A stretch of 64,000 nt of DNA from Siphonodentalium dalli (Eukaryota; Mollusca; Scaphopoda; Gadilida; Siphonodentaliidae): NCBI GenBank assembly GCA_032622095.1, contig CP136062.1, positions 141,626,351 to 141,690,350 of the forward strand. The letters run 5' to 3'. Both the position numbers and the translations under genes were made by a program. Positions 11,427-23,506 of the stretch are shown here, in pieces (the stretch's first letter is position 1; the number at the start of each line of letters is the position of its first letter). A model generated the notes under the pieces. That model searched no databases, was not told the origin of the DNA, and saw only the letters and a program-made list of their open reading frames with translations.

Positions 11427-12803
11427 CCTCCTGTCAGAGAAATAGCACCATAATGTAAAATTTAACTGGAAACGACTTGATGAGGATGCATTCTACCGTG
11501 CATTAGACTATCAATGTACCACCTGTATGTGGGATGGCCCACGTTTTTGTCTGCTATCACGATAACAAATTGTATGCATGGGAACTTTGAACACAATCCC
11601 AGCCGATGTACCCTATATACATAACTTTTATATACTCTATATATAAAGAGCGTTTACCATATCATATGTATAGGTTTGTAATTTAATTACTTACTGACAA
11701 CAGCCCTATATATCATGACAAATATAAAATAGACTAGTTGTCGTGTGATATATAGATACTTACTACATGTATAGCCAAAGCTACTGCATTACATAAAGAG
11801 TGGTTTATCTATGATTTATTTTATACGGGATTTATGGGTACCGCGGTAATCAGACAACGGGACCTCCCTTGGTCAAGGAAACGAAATAACCTTCCACGAT
11901 AATGTGTGGATAATTCGATAATTGAAAATTTTCAGTGTTGGTATCTTTTAATAAGTATATGAAGTGAAAACATTCATACCCAAGTATGAATGATTATGGT
12001 TTACATATGCGTACATGTTAAACGCACTTATTTTACAAAGTCGGGAACTCCAGGCCCCAAAATATGCAAACAAGTAAACACGCACGTATGCATATAATTT
12101 AAATAGCTTTATTTGTTTTAAATATTGCGGACTCCAACAGTCCAACTCCATGCACGCATATAATACGCTAATATATATTTAATACAATGTAGGATAACGT
12201 TTTGTGGCCGACATTCAATGTCTGCCATTTAGTCAGTCCGCCCGTCCGTCCGTTTGTGTCTGTTTTCCGCGATAGATTTGTATGTCTCACCTGGATGTCA
12301 TTAGTATGTGTATACCGATATTTAATATGGAAAATACACATATATGATAACGCATGTTGTCTTATCTTGTAAAAATGCTTACTACATGTATCAGCTTTGT
12401 TTCCCAGACTGTTAAGCTATACTGCATTATATATAAAGAGTGGTTCATCTATGAGTTATTTATTTTTATACGGGAATTATAGGTAATCAAACAACGGGAC
12501 CTCCCTTGGTCAAAGAAACGAAATAACCTTCCACGATAGTGTGTGGATTATTCGATAATTAATTGTCTATGTTGATATCTTTTAATGAGTATATGGAGTG
12601 AAACATTCATACCCAAGTATGAATGGTTATGGTTTGTATATGCGTACATGATAAACGCACTTGTTTTACAAAGACGGGAACTTCAGGCATCAAAAATACA
12701 AGCAGGTAAACACGCACATATATGCATATAATTAAATAGCGTTAATTGTTATAAATATTGCGGACTCCAACAGTCCAACTCATTGCACGCATAAATAGAG
12801 GAT

Positions 12804-12940
12804 CTCACATGAGTTCCTATTTTATACGGAATTTATCAACCGAGTTCACTAAATTCGATTTGAGCCGAGGTTTACCGAGGCTCAAATAGAATTTAGAGGA
12901 CGAGGTTGATAAATTACGTATAAAATAGGACGAGTGTGAG
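12804..12940. repeat. 137-bp foldback hairpin
   Basis: The left arm starts CTCACATGAGTTCCTATTTT and the right arm ends GATAAATTACGTATAAAATA plus GGACGAGTGTGAG. The arms, about 62 bp each, are reverse complements with a handful of mismatches. The loop is about 12 bp at 12,867-12,878. The next 180 bp (about 12,945-13,126) are bounded by TTTTATCACAT and its complement, so a small MITE may adjoin it. Confidence 0.8.
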
Positions 12941-13143
12941 ATACCTTTTATCACATGATCAAATAAACCCGAAGCAACGCGAAATATTCATCGAAAACAA
13001 CAATCATAAACTACAGCGATCGCAAGTTATCTGAAGAACGCCGTGACGTCATCGCACGCGCTGATATTAAACGTGTCTATTACCGATAATTATGAAACTG
13101 CTTTTATGGCCAAATTATGTGATAAAAGACGCTAATACATATA

Positions 13144-13878
13144 TCTATTATATATTTTGAAAGATCTGTGTATGTGTTTGTGTGTGTGTGTGTTTGAAAT
13201 CGATGGACTCGAAAACGACTAAGCCAATTTCGATAAAATTTGGTATTTTAGGGTATTTTCGGCCGGAGACGAACATAGGCATATTTATTTGTCCGTGCGA
13301 GGTCAACTTTTCACGTGCGGAGGTCAAATCTATTTTTACGCCGTTTTGCGCCAATATATTTCAGTTCGGTGCTCACAAATCGATTCGATATAGCGCGAAT
13401 AATAAATTGCCAGTCATATAATTTGCACGGTTAGAATCTGTGTGGCTTCATCTTTCCAACGATATATAATATGTATGTATCCGTTTTAGTTATCTGCCTC
13501 AATTATTAGGGACAAGTGGACGTACGATCTTTTATCAGGATAAAATCAATGCCTAACTTCTATGACGTCGTCAGAGGTCATAAAATTAGATTACGTTAAC
13601 TCTCACCCTGCCGATGCATTTGACTGTGTCGCGTTAACTCACCACCGGCCGAGGTATCCGCAAATGACATTGGGCTATATATCTCGGAAACGGGTGTAGC
13701 TATCGACTTGAAATTTGGTATGTGAATGTATCTTGCCCCGGATACGAATTTTATCGGGTCGCCGAGAACGTGCGACACCAACTTCGCGCATGCGCAGACC
13801 AGATCTAGGAAACGGGTGGAGCAATCGACTTGAAATTTGGTTTTTGAATAGCCCGGACGAAGTCGGGTCACCTTCTAG
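13144..13878 (+). mobile_element. Non-autonomous Helitron copy A
   Basis: It begins A|TCTATTATATATTTTGAAAG and ends with AGCCCGGACGAAGTCGGGT, a short imperfect hairpin, then CACCTTCTAG|T. The 5'-TC start, 3' hairpin followed by CTAG, and insertion between A and T are Helitron hallmarks. No Rep/helicase frame is present. Two relatives with the same ends lie at 19,643 and 33,584. Confidence 0.75.
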
Positions 13879-14360
13879 TTTAATATATAATGTAGGATAA
13901 CGTTTTGTGGCCGACATTCAATGTCTGCCGTTTAGTCAGTCCGCCCGTCCGCCTGTTTGCGTCTGTTTTCCGCGAGAGATTTTTATGTCTCACCTGGATG
14001 CCATAATTTGTGTATACTATATTTAATATGTAAAATACGCATATGATAACGCGGAAATATGTAAAATATAGGAATGTATGCGCCCGATGCGATCTCGGTG
14101 GATTCCGATAACTCCCGCTAACAACAAGGGCACCTCCGATGTTTATGTAAACAATATAACCTGACTACGACTGTTGTTGAATTTATAGTTGTAAATTTTG
14201 GGCTTTGTAAGTGTATACCATCATGTAATAAATTCATGATATTCAGGATTCTCTACAATTTTATTTACACTAATTTTATTTTTGACTGGCTAAAACTGCT
14301 CCTACGGCAGACTGTCTGTTCATCATTAGCATAATATAAGCTTCCGGTGAGCAAGGCGGG

Positions 14361-16840
14361 GTACCTTGTTTGTGGGCCCAGGACACTGTGGCATCACCTG
14401 CTCATTTTGTATATGGGCTCTATAAAACAATCAATTCTACAGCAGATCTGTCTCGCACATATAGTAAGATTGTTACAATCCTACTCAACACAGCCCAAGT
14501 TTCTGTTGGACAAAAGCAGTACAAGAGCCACATCAAGCCATATTGGAACGACGCATTGAAATTTCTATGTAACCACTCCAGGTTATGCAGATACAACTGG
14601 GTCATTGCAGGGAAACCTCGATCTGTTGCTTCTAAATCATACGCTGATTATAAACATTCCAAACGAAACTTCCGCCGCATACTTCGTCGTGAGACCAGCG
14701 CCTACATCACGAGAATCAACAACAATATTGAACGTTATGCAAGTTGTGATCGAGCTCAATTCTGGAAGTTAGTTAATTCAGATAAACAACGTGAATCTTT
14801 TGCACACGAAATGGAATTCAACAGGACAATGATTCGTGATCCTTCAGACATACTTGTTAGTTGGAGAGACTATTTCTCTGAGCTATATTCTAAAACTCCA
14901 CATAAAGACCCATCGTTCGAACGCGACATTGAGTATCATCTCGCAGACATACTCGACCCAGAACATTAGGATTTCTCAACAAGTTACCTATCTGAGCCAA
15001 TCTCTCTCGCGGAAGTAAACTCTGCAATTCATTCACTTAAACCCAACAAAGCAGGAGGCATCGACAGCATTGTGAATGAACACCTTTTGTACAGCCCAAA
15101 ATCTCTTCGCACCATGCTGTGTGGTTTCTTCAATGAAATACTCAGACTAGAGCAAGCACCACGAGAACTCAAGATCGGTTTGATCGTGCCTCTCTTTAAG
15201 GGTGATCCGAAGCCTCGAAAACAAACACGACAGTTACAGTGCCATAACTCTCCTCCCGGTCATCTACAAGCTATTCGAAGCAATCATCATGAATCGTATT
15301 TTATCCAGTGAACTTGTGTCAGAATTTCCCAACAAACTCCAAAATGGGTTTCAGAAAGGCATCACCGTTTCATACGCATCAGACTTGGGATCAAGGACCT
15401 TTGTTTGCTTTCTAGATTCACAAAAAAGCATTTGATCGAGTGTGGCATTCGGGTCTCATGTTTAAACTGTACAACTTTGGAATTAGAGGGAAACTCTTTC
15501 GCACAATACTCCAGATGCACGTGGATTGCACCAGGTTCTCTGTAATAGCAACATCTCGCAACCTATCCGTATCGAACAAGGAACGGTCAGTTCCCCGTTT
15601 CTCTATCTGGTGTTCGTGAACGACCTGCTGAGGGATCTTTCAACTACAAGAGAAGGCGCGCTTGTGCACAATATTTCAAGTGCCGCCCCAACGACTGCTG
15701 ACGATATTGCTGTGATTTCATTTCCAAAATCTGGCCTCGATAAACTGCTTGCAATCTGCAATGATTACAGTCTTAAGTGGAATTTTGAATTCTCCAATAC
15801 TAAAAGCAAGGTTGTTGTATTCAGCGAAACGGACCGTCAACAAGATGAATCTAGACAGTGGCAACTAGGCGAAAGCTTCATCAAGGAAGCCTCACAATAT
15901 ACCCACCTTGGTATTCTCCAAGTTAAATCTAACAACGCCTTGATTCGTTATGAAGACATGTCTCACAAACTCAGGAGATCTTTCTTTGGTATTGTCGGAA
16001 AACGCGTTCTGCGATCGTGTTCGCCGGCTGTGATGTCGAAGCTGATACAGAGTGTAGTTCTACCGAAGGCCCTCTATGGCTGCGAATTGCTACATATGAA
16101 CAATGGTACAGCACTGCTCACCCTTGAAAGATCGGTTCGAACATGCGTTAAGCATATCCAATCTCTTCCGACGAGAACACCAACACACATTGCACTAGGA
16201 CTGCTGGGTATGCTGCCCATTGTATGAAAAGTCCACATTCGGAAATTGTGCTTCCTTGATAAACTCATTCATCTACCTATTGGACATCAAATCGCACTTC
16301 AATTGTTTCTATTTAAATCATATCAGTACCCGTTGTTTAATCGACTACCATCGGGTTTTGTCGGCGACATATTCCCAATACTGCATATGTATAACCTGAC
16401 TTCTCACTTGACATATTTTTTAGAAAACGGTCAGTTCCCGTCCAATGTCAGTTCGTCGCCATGTTGAAGCAGATTACCAAGAGAAATGGCACTCCGCAAT
16501 AGAAAACAATACGGAGCTATCACTGTTCGCACAGTGTCACCCTTCTCCGACTATGTTGTGGAAAATATGGGGCATAGCTAAGAATATCGCACGCGCGACC
16601 CCACTACAGAACCTCGCTCTACTTCTCAACAGATTGCCGTATGGCAATAATGCTCTGTGTCACTTGTTTTACTTTCGCTACAGTAACGAACTGTTCCATA
16701 TAATTTGGTCGTGTAATATAATGCACATGCTACGATACAACTACTGGAATCATATTGTCAACGTGTATGGTATCGTCATGTTCATGTTTCGGGATAACGT
16801 ATCTCAACATCATCTGATGGCCGTTCTTTTTGGGTTGTGA
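14361..16840 (+). pseudogene. LINE linker, reverse transcriptase and C-terminus, element B
   Basis: The linker at 14,370-14,969 has YWNDALKFL, YADYKHSKRNFRRILRR. RT begins at about 15,000 with NKAGGIDSIVNEHLLYS, then LKIGLIVPLFKGDPKP, FQKGITVSYASDLGSRTFVC, motif A across a frameshift at 15,420 (FLDSQK then KAFDRVW), NDLLRDL, motif C PTTADDIAVIS, motif D and thumb (KHIQSLPTRTPTHIALGLLG). Breaks occur at about 14,970, 15,225, 15,420, 15,560, 16,227 and 16,460. The last frame ends at 16,840. Its closest relative in the window is element A. Confidence 0.85.
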
Positions 16841-18251
16841 ACCCGTAACAATGCCACCGGATATCACTGACCTGATGGACGCAGTTATTGTCGACACATC
16901 AACATTCCTATTGAATTATTGTCGACATATGCGGAAATGTGTAGTGTAAATCACGCTGCCAGATGCGAATGACGCGATGTTTAATTCCGCACATCAACAT
17001 TTTAGTGTTACACTTGATAAATTAATTGTTCTACAGTCTCCTGAACACCAGAATGTAACACACTACTGATATATCGCCTTCCTTGTATATTCGTTTCCAC
17101 TATCTGAGAAGTACAACTTTACAGCACACGCCAATCCCAGTCGATTGCACCAACCATAACACGGCCTCCTATTCAAATAGAGACTCTTAAAAAAAATGGA
17201 AACGTTGGTGCTATCTGCGATTGATGCAGAATTACATATGATCATTACGATTTACTATTCCCCAATATTGACATACAGTAGTACGTTGCCTTATGTACGT
17301 GATCATTGTATTAATATATTATGTACATATACACTGCACATTGTATTATATAACACATCATCTCTCCTTAAAGAGGAGGCAATAAAGTTTTTACACGATC
17401 ATGTGTACCACGCGTTGTCCAATCCACTATCCGTTAATTAGTTTGATTACGTCTTGTACACGCTAATTCGTAATGTAATTTATGGCTCCACCTCCAGCCA
17501 TAAATTAAATTGATATCAAATAATTAACTTTGATTTTAGGATAACCTATTAACCTGAACGTTTACAGGATACATCTTTGTCTCAAATTCCTTATTTTTCT
17601 ATTATCGATATTAGATCGTTGTTATTACCGGGAAGTTATTGAAAATGGCCTACAGTACCCCTTTAATATTCATAAACAAATGATCTTTTATTTACACTAT
17701 CTCCACAGTTTTATCAACTCTTCTGTCAATAGATAGTTTCATCAGAATATATTTGTACTATTATTGTTTAATATACCCTATATACTGAGGTGGTCCTCAC
17801 CTAGAGGGAATTTCACAAGCAAGCAGGATTAAAATATTTAACAATGGTTACGATCAGAACAACGAACATGACTGGCGTGTGGACCTCAAATAAAAGAGAC
17901 ATTCCATAAGTTACTTATGTCCACTAGTGTAACCAGGTAAATCACATGCTTATATGTGTTTTGTTTTGAAATATATGTAAACATTCAAGTTTCATTTCAC
18001 TTGTAAGTTGTACCTTTAAGACAACTCGCCACAAATTAGTTACTAAAATCGACGTATGTTCAGACCAACCGATAACGAGCACAATGTTATGGTGTCATCT
18101 TTGAAAATGAAAAATGCCAAACAAAAGCATAGATTGTTTATTCAAACTAAAAGTGAAAACAACATCTGGAACTAAAAGGTTGACATATTTCACAATTAGA
18201 GATGTACTGTGAACATTGAACCATTCTAATATAAAATATAATATAATATAA
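16841..18251. other. Gene-free AT-rich spacer
   Basis: No supported gene. It contains a fragment of the TTAA MITE family (17,470-17,662); otherwise I see nothing distinctive. Confidence 0.6.
17470..17662 (-). mobile_element. TTAA-type MITE, one end only
   Basis: It ends GGCCTACAGTACCCCT followed by TTAA. It matches, in reverse complement, the left third of the complete element at 59,240-59,824, including ATCGATATTAGATCGTTGTT. The other end is not seen, so this copy is truncated or diverged. Confidence 0.65.
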
Positions 18252-18311
18252 AACTCGTTGAGTATAACAATTGATGACAATTTAGAACTAGAGCTAGTAG
18301 AAGGGACTGAG

Positions 18312-18756
18312 ATCCTCCAATTGGGTCGTAGCGTGATCAAATTTGTTTTGAATTTAGATTCTTCATTGGCTTGTGACAATAAATGGTGATCAATTTAACA
18401 TGATACAATACTCTCCGTGACATATATTATTCTGATGTTAATGGTAAGTTTATCTACCCCTTTTCAACTACTACCTGCACTCCCTTTCCCTTTCTCTTTC
18501 CTATCCCTACATCTATAAACTTTATTATTCGGACCATACAGAACAAAACCCGTCTGCTATACCCCAATGGTATCAATTGGGGTCTATACCCCAATGGTAT
18601 CAATTGGGGTAACATTTATTTTCTGAGGATAGGACTTAACAAAAGCCCCCAAGCTTGTTGCTCAATCCTCTTTTGAACAATTTGAGATTATATGTTATGT
18701 ATTTTTTGTTTGTATTTCTGTTCTGTTTAGTGTTCAAATAAAATATTGTTTAAACC
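18312..18756 (+). mobile_element. 445-bp retro-insert with 13-bp TSD
   Basis: Flanked by AGAAGGGACTGAG at 18,299-18,311 and 18,757-18,769. The right end has AAATAAAATATTG just before the duplication, like a 3' UTR with a polyadenylation signal. Inside is a 29-bp tandem pair carrying CCCCAATGGTATCAATTGGGG. It is probably the 5'-truncated tail of a LINE or a SINE; the family is not identified. Confidence 0.7.
18557..18614. repeat. Two 29-bp tandem units, each a palindrome
   Basis: Each unit is CTATACC plus CCAATGGTATCAATTGGGG, whose ends pair (ACCCCAAT / ATTGGGGT). It lies inside the retro-insert. Confidence 0.75.
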
Positions 18757-18911
18757 AGAAGGGACTGAGGCTGATATTGAAAATGAATTTGATATTATTG
18801 ATAATCATGGTAATGACAACATTGACATTCCTTCGGCTTCGATTTTGGAAGTTAAAACTGCCTCAGACTCAACAGACTTAAATAGTACTAATTCATGTAT
18901 AACTATAAAAG

Positions 18912-19190
18912 ATGTCAGACTTTAATCAAGACAATACAAGTACATCATGTGAGAGAAGAAAGCAGGTTGTGGTGGAGGAGAAGCAGTCCCTCCGAGTGGA
19001 GCTTAGAGACATGTTTATTGAGATGAGTGCACCACCGACAGCAGTTGAAAGAGTCTACTCACTTTGCGACAACACAATATCCGAGGAATCGTTCGCGATG
19101 TGTGAGGAATGCTCCCCAGACTATATTGTCTGATTTGTAACCAACAGTTGCATTCCAGCATCAACCACATTCTGTGGCATAAGCCACAAA
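18912..19190 (+). pseudogene. KDZ-like transposase, N-terminal cysteine cluster
   Basis: MSDFNQDNTSTSCERRKQVV leads to a helical stretch and FAMCEECSPDYIV, stopping at 19,133. Reading on in the next frame after a one-base shift gives LICNQQLHSSINHILWHKPQI. Together this is a C-x2-C ... C-x5-H ... H array like the CxC-type cluster near the start of KDZ transposases. Position upstream of the exons below fits. Frameshift and stop indicate decay. Alternative: an unrelated cysteine-rich exon. Confidence 0.45.
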
Positions 19191-19239
19191 TATAGCAGGT
19201 AATTTATGCTTATAATTTATATGTAGACCCATAGTTACG

Positions 19240-20230
19240 CTGGAGGGGTCACATTCATCACGCGAAGTGTGGTTGAGTACCCATACACTTTAATATACCG
19301 TACCTCGTTTACTGAATCGCTTAAGCGCAATTGAATTTCATTTGTGACAACTAAGTGCAATTAATTGTACTCAAACACAATTAATTCAATTACGCTTAAA
19401 TTCAATTATTTAATAAATGTGAAAACGGCCTCACGTACTTGAGTATCGGTACCCATCTTAACAATATCTCACAACTAAACGAGATTCCTGATATCGTTTG
19501 TTAAATTGTTTTTATTTTTGGGAGAAAGATAAAGTCCAAAACAAAATGAAACTGCAAGCTGGTGCGACAAAGACAAATCGTATTCCTATATGTACAATTA
19601 TTATTAAATCGATCGATGCTATATATCATATCCATAATTAATTCTCATATATATTTTGAAGACCTCTGTTTGTATGTATGTTTGTATGTCATTTATACAA
19701 ATCTACGATTCTCGACCGATCGGGACGAAACTTGGTACGTGTGTGTAGTTTGACCGGGCGGTGGACGTTGTCGTATTGGCGAGCCCGTGCGGCGCCCGCT
19801 TCGCGCAGACGAGATCTCGGAAACGGGTGGAGCTATCGACTTGAAATTTGCTATGTGAATGTATCTAGCCCCGGATACGAATTTTATCGGGTCGCCGAGC
19901 CCGTGCGACGCCAGCTTCGCGCATGCGCAGACCAGATCTCGGAAACGGGTAGAGCTATCGACTTGAAATTTGGTTTTTGAATAGCCTGGATAACGTCGGG
20001 CTGGGTAGAGCTATCGCCTTGAAATTTGGTTTTTGAATAGCCCGGACAACGTCGGGCTCATCGGCTAGTTAAGTATATTTGCATTGAGTTTGCCATTCAG
20101 AAAATGTGATCAGTCTGGAAATTTTTTAAGTGCGGTTCTCAACCACACTGATTCGTTAAGTGAGGTACTCAAACTCAAGAAATATTAAGCTGGGACTCAA
20201 CCGCACGTTGCGTGATGATCGTGACCACTT
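19240..20230. mobile_element. TIR element hosting a nested Helitron
   Basis: The left arm (about 19,242-19,330: CATCACGCGAAGTGTGGTTG ... CTGAATCGCTTAAG) is the reverse complement of 20,125-20,230 (CTGATTCGTTAAG ... CAACCGCACGTTGCGTGATG). Arms are about 90-100 bp and diverged. An internal AAGCGCAATTGAATT / AATTCAATTACGCTT inverted pair lies at 19,322-19,400. No transposase frame. Confidence 0.6.
19643..20068 (+). mobile_element. Non-autonomous Helitron copy B
   Basis: It starts TCTCATATATATTTTGAAG and ends AGCCCGGACAACGTCGGGCT + CATCGGCTAG|T, the clearest 3' hairpin of the three. The 3'-end module is partly repeated just inside (AGCCTGGATAACGTCGGGCT at about 19,982), as if two 3' ends were stacked. 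Internal GAAACGGGT-GAGCTATCGACTTG repeats also occur in copy A. Confidence 0.75.
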
Positions 20231-21597
20231 CATCATTTGTTGCAAGAGGGGCAAACCAAAAACCATGCTTATCTAGTCTCTAGATATATATTTCAAAGTT
20301 TAATAAAAGGCTATATAGTCAACGTGTCGACCGAAAAGATGGCATTTTTTTCAGAAATGAAAACATTGATTCTGGGAACAATCGTTGAATCAAACATCAA
20401 ACTTTGGTTGAAATCTATCGGATAATCGTAACTTGAGTTGACATCCGGAAAACAAAATAATCACTGAATTCCAAGTCGAAAATGGTTATAACGCCAACAG
20501 AAATGATTGGACCGGATCCAAATTTGTCACTTGATCGGGACTTTCTCATATGAGGTGACACACCAAGTTTCATCAGATTGTCAATACTAAAATAATCAAA
20601 GTTATTATCCAGACAACAACCGTTTCAGACGGATGGACGAACACCGCTCATTTATATATTCCCCCGGGAAATACATATTTGGGCAACAATAAGAGGTCAC
20701 AGATCTGTTCGGATTCAACAATTTAAAATGGATCATAAGTCATCGGTCAGAAATCAAACGAACGGACAGACAGATTACATTGCTCAGTCCTTCCCGCGAT
20801 AGGAGCGATTGCCCTCGCACCCGTACGCCCTAGTATTTTTTAATTCACAGGTGCTAAAATTCGCACTCGTCCTTTTTGTCATAATATACTGTAATCGTTG
20901 ATTCAAAATTGTACTATTTTAAGGTTTACTTACATCATTTCCCATCTCAGTTCAATTTTGGGCATACGAAAGTGTAACTGGACATAGGTCTATCCCATAA
21001 TGAATTTTTTTTTAAAGAGAAAAACCCAACTTACGATTATATTAAAAGCTGACAAGTCAAATATATTTTAGGGATGGAGATACGAGTCAATCAAGCTACG
21101 GAATGCTGAGATACATGTATCATATTGGGTCATAATATATTGTGATAAACCTGAATGCTGTAACTAGTAACTGAGCAGGCTTTTGCTCGTTGTGTAATAT
21201 GTCACCAAAAGTTAAAAAAAATTATGGATTTTATTTCAGTATATAAATTTACTTGCGATTATTGGTTATTATATCAATCAGTATTAAGAAAAACATAAAC
21301 ATATTTTTTTTAAACTGTGGCTAATCAGGAGTCCAATTCTCCCATACTTGATACAATTTAATATACCAATTTCCAATAGAAATATTTCAAAAGAAAATTT
21401 AAAAACACGAAATGACCTTCGCGATGGGTGTTGCTGTTAAAATATTCACATAAGTTAAAACTACAATAAACAGAAAGAATATTAAAATATTGATTTTGTT
21501 CTTATACCAATCATAGATATCGCATAAATAGTCGGTTATTGTCAATATCGTAGGTAATTTTCAATAAATAAAAGCCATATTATGTTATGTTTTACAG
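20231..21597. other. Gene-free spacer
   Basis: It contains GACGGATGGACGAACACCGC near 20,630, a tail-like repeat motif common in invertebrate dispersed elements. No reading frame I can support. Confidence 0.5.
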
Positions 21598-21802
21598 TAT
21601 GTAAAGAGTGCGATAAGCAAAACACTCAACACCGGGGAGACCCCACAAACAACCTTTTGTTGAACAAGACACCATGTTGTTTACAACATACTCGTATAGC
21701 GCTCGCTAATCCTTGCCACTCAAGATTTCAGTGTTGAACGGGTCACCATGAATCACTCTTCCGAAACAATTGCTGAGTATTGCTTACTGCACACTTTACA
21801 TA
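21598..21802. mobile_element. 205-bp MITE
   Basis: Terminal inverted repeats TATGTAAAGAGTGCGATAAG at the left and the complement of TATGTAAAGTGTGCAGTAAG at the right, about 30 bp each with a few mismatches. No coding capacity. Confidence 0.7.
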
Positions 21803-22366
21803 ATAAAACGCCCAGCTCAGACTGTTTTGTGGATAATTTATTATTGCAATCATAGCAACCACCAGGTGGCTGTGTATACCATAGGCGCAGGTGAATGACG
21901 TCATATATATTTTTCTATATCCATCAGTGATTTTTCAAAGATCGCGGGTATGGATTTGGGAGAAATTGTCACGTGATGGTTAGTAATTATAGTGTGAAGA
22001 TTGCAAAAAACGCGGAATTGGGAATGAAGAATCGTGATGAAAATGAAAGTAACTACTTCACAACTTACGAAGAATTCACATGGATTTGGGCCTATTAGTT
22101 TGAGACACACAACAATTCCAATTTAAATTCAACAATTGGAATTCCAATAAATATGCTCCACAGACTTTCGCACAAGCTATAGTCTTAAGTGATATGGTTA
22201 TTCAATTGAATTCTTAATCCTGTCCCAACAGTACATGAAGTTCAAGAAAAAGTTTTAAAGCAAAATTTGCAAACACAGATCCAATCTTGTGTAGTCTTCA
22301 AACTTTGTGTTGGCTCCCTCGATTTGATCTAAAAATGAATGCAACGATTTCGTTAATTTTTTAAAG

Positions 22367-22469
22367 GAGGACCATTATGTGGAAATGGATCAGCAGTTGA
22401 TGCTCCAACGGCAAAACCATCAATGTCAGACAAATTACAGAGGGATACTGGACATAATAGATAGTAAAG
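22367..22469 (+). pseudogene. Candidate exon of the KDZ-like gene
   Basis: An AG-bounded stretch reads EDHYVEMDQQLMLQRQNHQC, then YRGILDIIDSK before a possible GTATAT donor. It is open and helix-like, but has no diagnostic motif. It is listed only because it lies in order between the cysteine cluster and the next exon. Confidence 0.25.
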
Positions 22470-23294
22470 GTATATTAACTAACAACTTAGCAATTAAGTA
22501 GGGCCCTGCGAATCCGCATTTTCATTTCAAATAAATCAAGCAATGAAAGATTATAAATCCATCAAATCTCAATTCGAATAGTTGTCTCAAAAGTGAAGAT
22601 GTGGAACAGTTCGAAAACCTGTTAGGTGATTGATCGTCAATGGATGTAAAATGACCTTCGCAATAGAGTATCTGCAATAATTTAGAGATATTAGAAGCAG
22701 CAAGGAATATAACACGAGTAAACTATAAGGTGCATTACATCTCATTTTCATCATGAATACTGATGTATGTAAATTAATAAATGCGATGGCTGGTATGAGG
22801 AGAAACTATTTATAGTGTGCTTTCAAAATTTCGTAAAAAGCAAACTGTCAATCTCCATGCGGTGTAATGAAATCTGCCATTTGTGTTCTATCAAATGAAC
22901 TCCTTAACCGAAGGCAGTATACAGCATGGAGACTTACGAGGCTTGCCAATGAGATTGTCTGTATAACTCCTTGTGAAGTGCAACTCGTGGAATCCTGGAG
23001 TCCTAATTGGTTTATATATTTCTTACAGATTTTAAATAATTGGGCGATATATTTATAAATAATTTCTGACTGTGTGTCGTCATTGCGACTAAAGATATAC
23101 TTTAATTCTCTAATGTAATTCGCTCTAATTTTTGTGGCAATAAGAAGCCATTTAGCTTTGACAAATCAACTTAAGTATGGACCTTGCCATAGGAAGCAAC
23201 AATTTCAATTTATTTATTTAATCCCTATATTTCAGACACCCTTGATTTGCTGATAATCATGCATGGTGAATAATTGAAGTATTTATACTTGCAG

Positions 23295-23506
23295 GTAGCT
23301 TGCATTATAAAACCATAGTTTTGTTTTGTGCTTGTGGGGCAGAGGGGTCAACACTGATGCGGCATGGCCAGTGGCAATCATCACCAAAAAACACAGACTG
23401 CTTATTCTGTAGAGTTACTGGATTTTTTGGCCAGCCTGCAGTTAGAAGCATGTGTGTCAAGCCAGTCATTTGTAGCTGCCGTTTCATCGAAAATAGCCCA
23501 AGATAG
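23295..23506 (+). pseudogene. KDZ-like transposase exon (TLxRxGxWxxSP)
   Basis: Follows an acceptor-like ...ACTTGCAG. It reads HYKTIVLFCACGAEGSTLMR, then HGQWQSSPKNTDCLF and VRSMCVKPVICSCRFIE. KDZ transposases have a TLI-x-x-G-x-WP-x-SP signature followed by an SxxxFC segment; this matches in order and spacing style, with W-Q in place of W-P. The TAG at 23,504 lies 7 nt before a GTGAGT donor (23,514), so the stop is probably a lesion in what was an internal exon. Confidence 0.6.

Larger units (their letters stand above)
11530..14360. repeat. Nested repeat block interrupting LINE element B
   Basis: The linker of element B breaks at about 11,530 and resumes at about 14,361, so this 2.8 kb is a later insertion. 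Its layout is A (about 11,765-12,170), B (12,180-12,350), A' (12,385-12,795), foreign material (12,796-13,881) and B' (13,882-14,060). The A/A' pair shares ACGGGACCTCCCTTGGTCAA and CATTCATACCCAAGTATGAA. The B/B' pair shares GTAGGATAACGTTTTGTGGC. An ancestral tandem (A-B)x2 was therefore itself interrupted. No protein frame is recognised. Confidence 0.7.
18252..18925 (+). pseudogene. Acidic N-terminal reading frame split by a retro-insert
   Basis: 18,252-18,311 reads NSLSITIDDNLELELVEGTE and 18,770-18,925 reads ADIENEFDIIDNHGNDNIDI and on to ITIKDVRL. Removing the 445-bp insert plus one copy of its 13-bp duplication makes one uninterrupted 71-codon frame, which argues it was coding when the insertion landed. 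The strongly acidic composition is plain. It overlaps by one frame the next frame at 18,912 and probably belonged to the same gene, the KDZ-like transposase. Confidence 0.55.

Noticed and set aside
22867-23058. 63-codon frame as an additional KDZ exon
   Set aside because: No splice-acceptor at its start and no KDZ-like motif.
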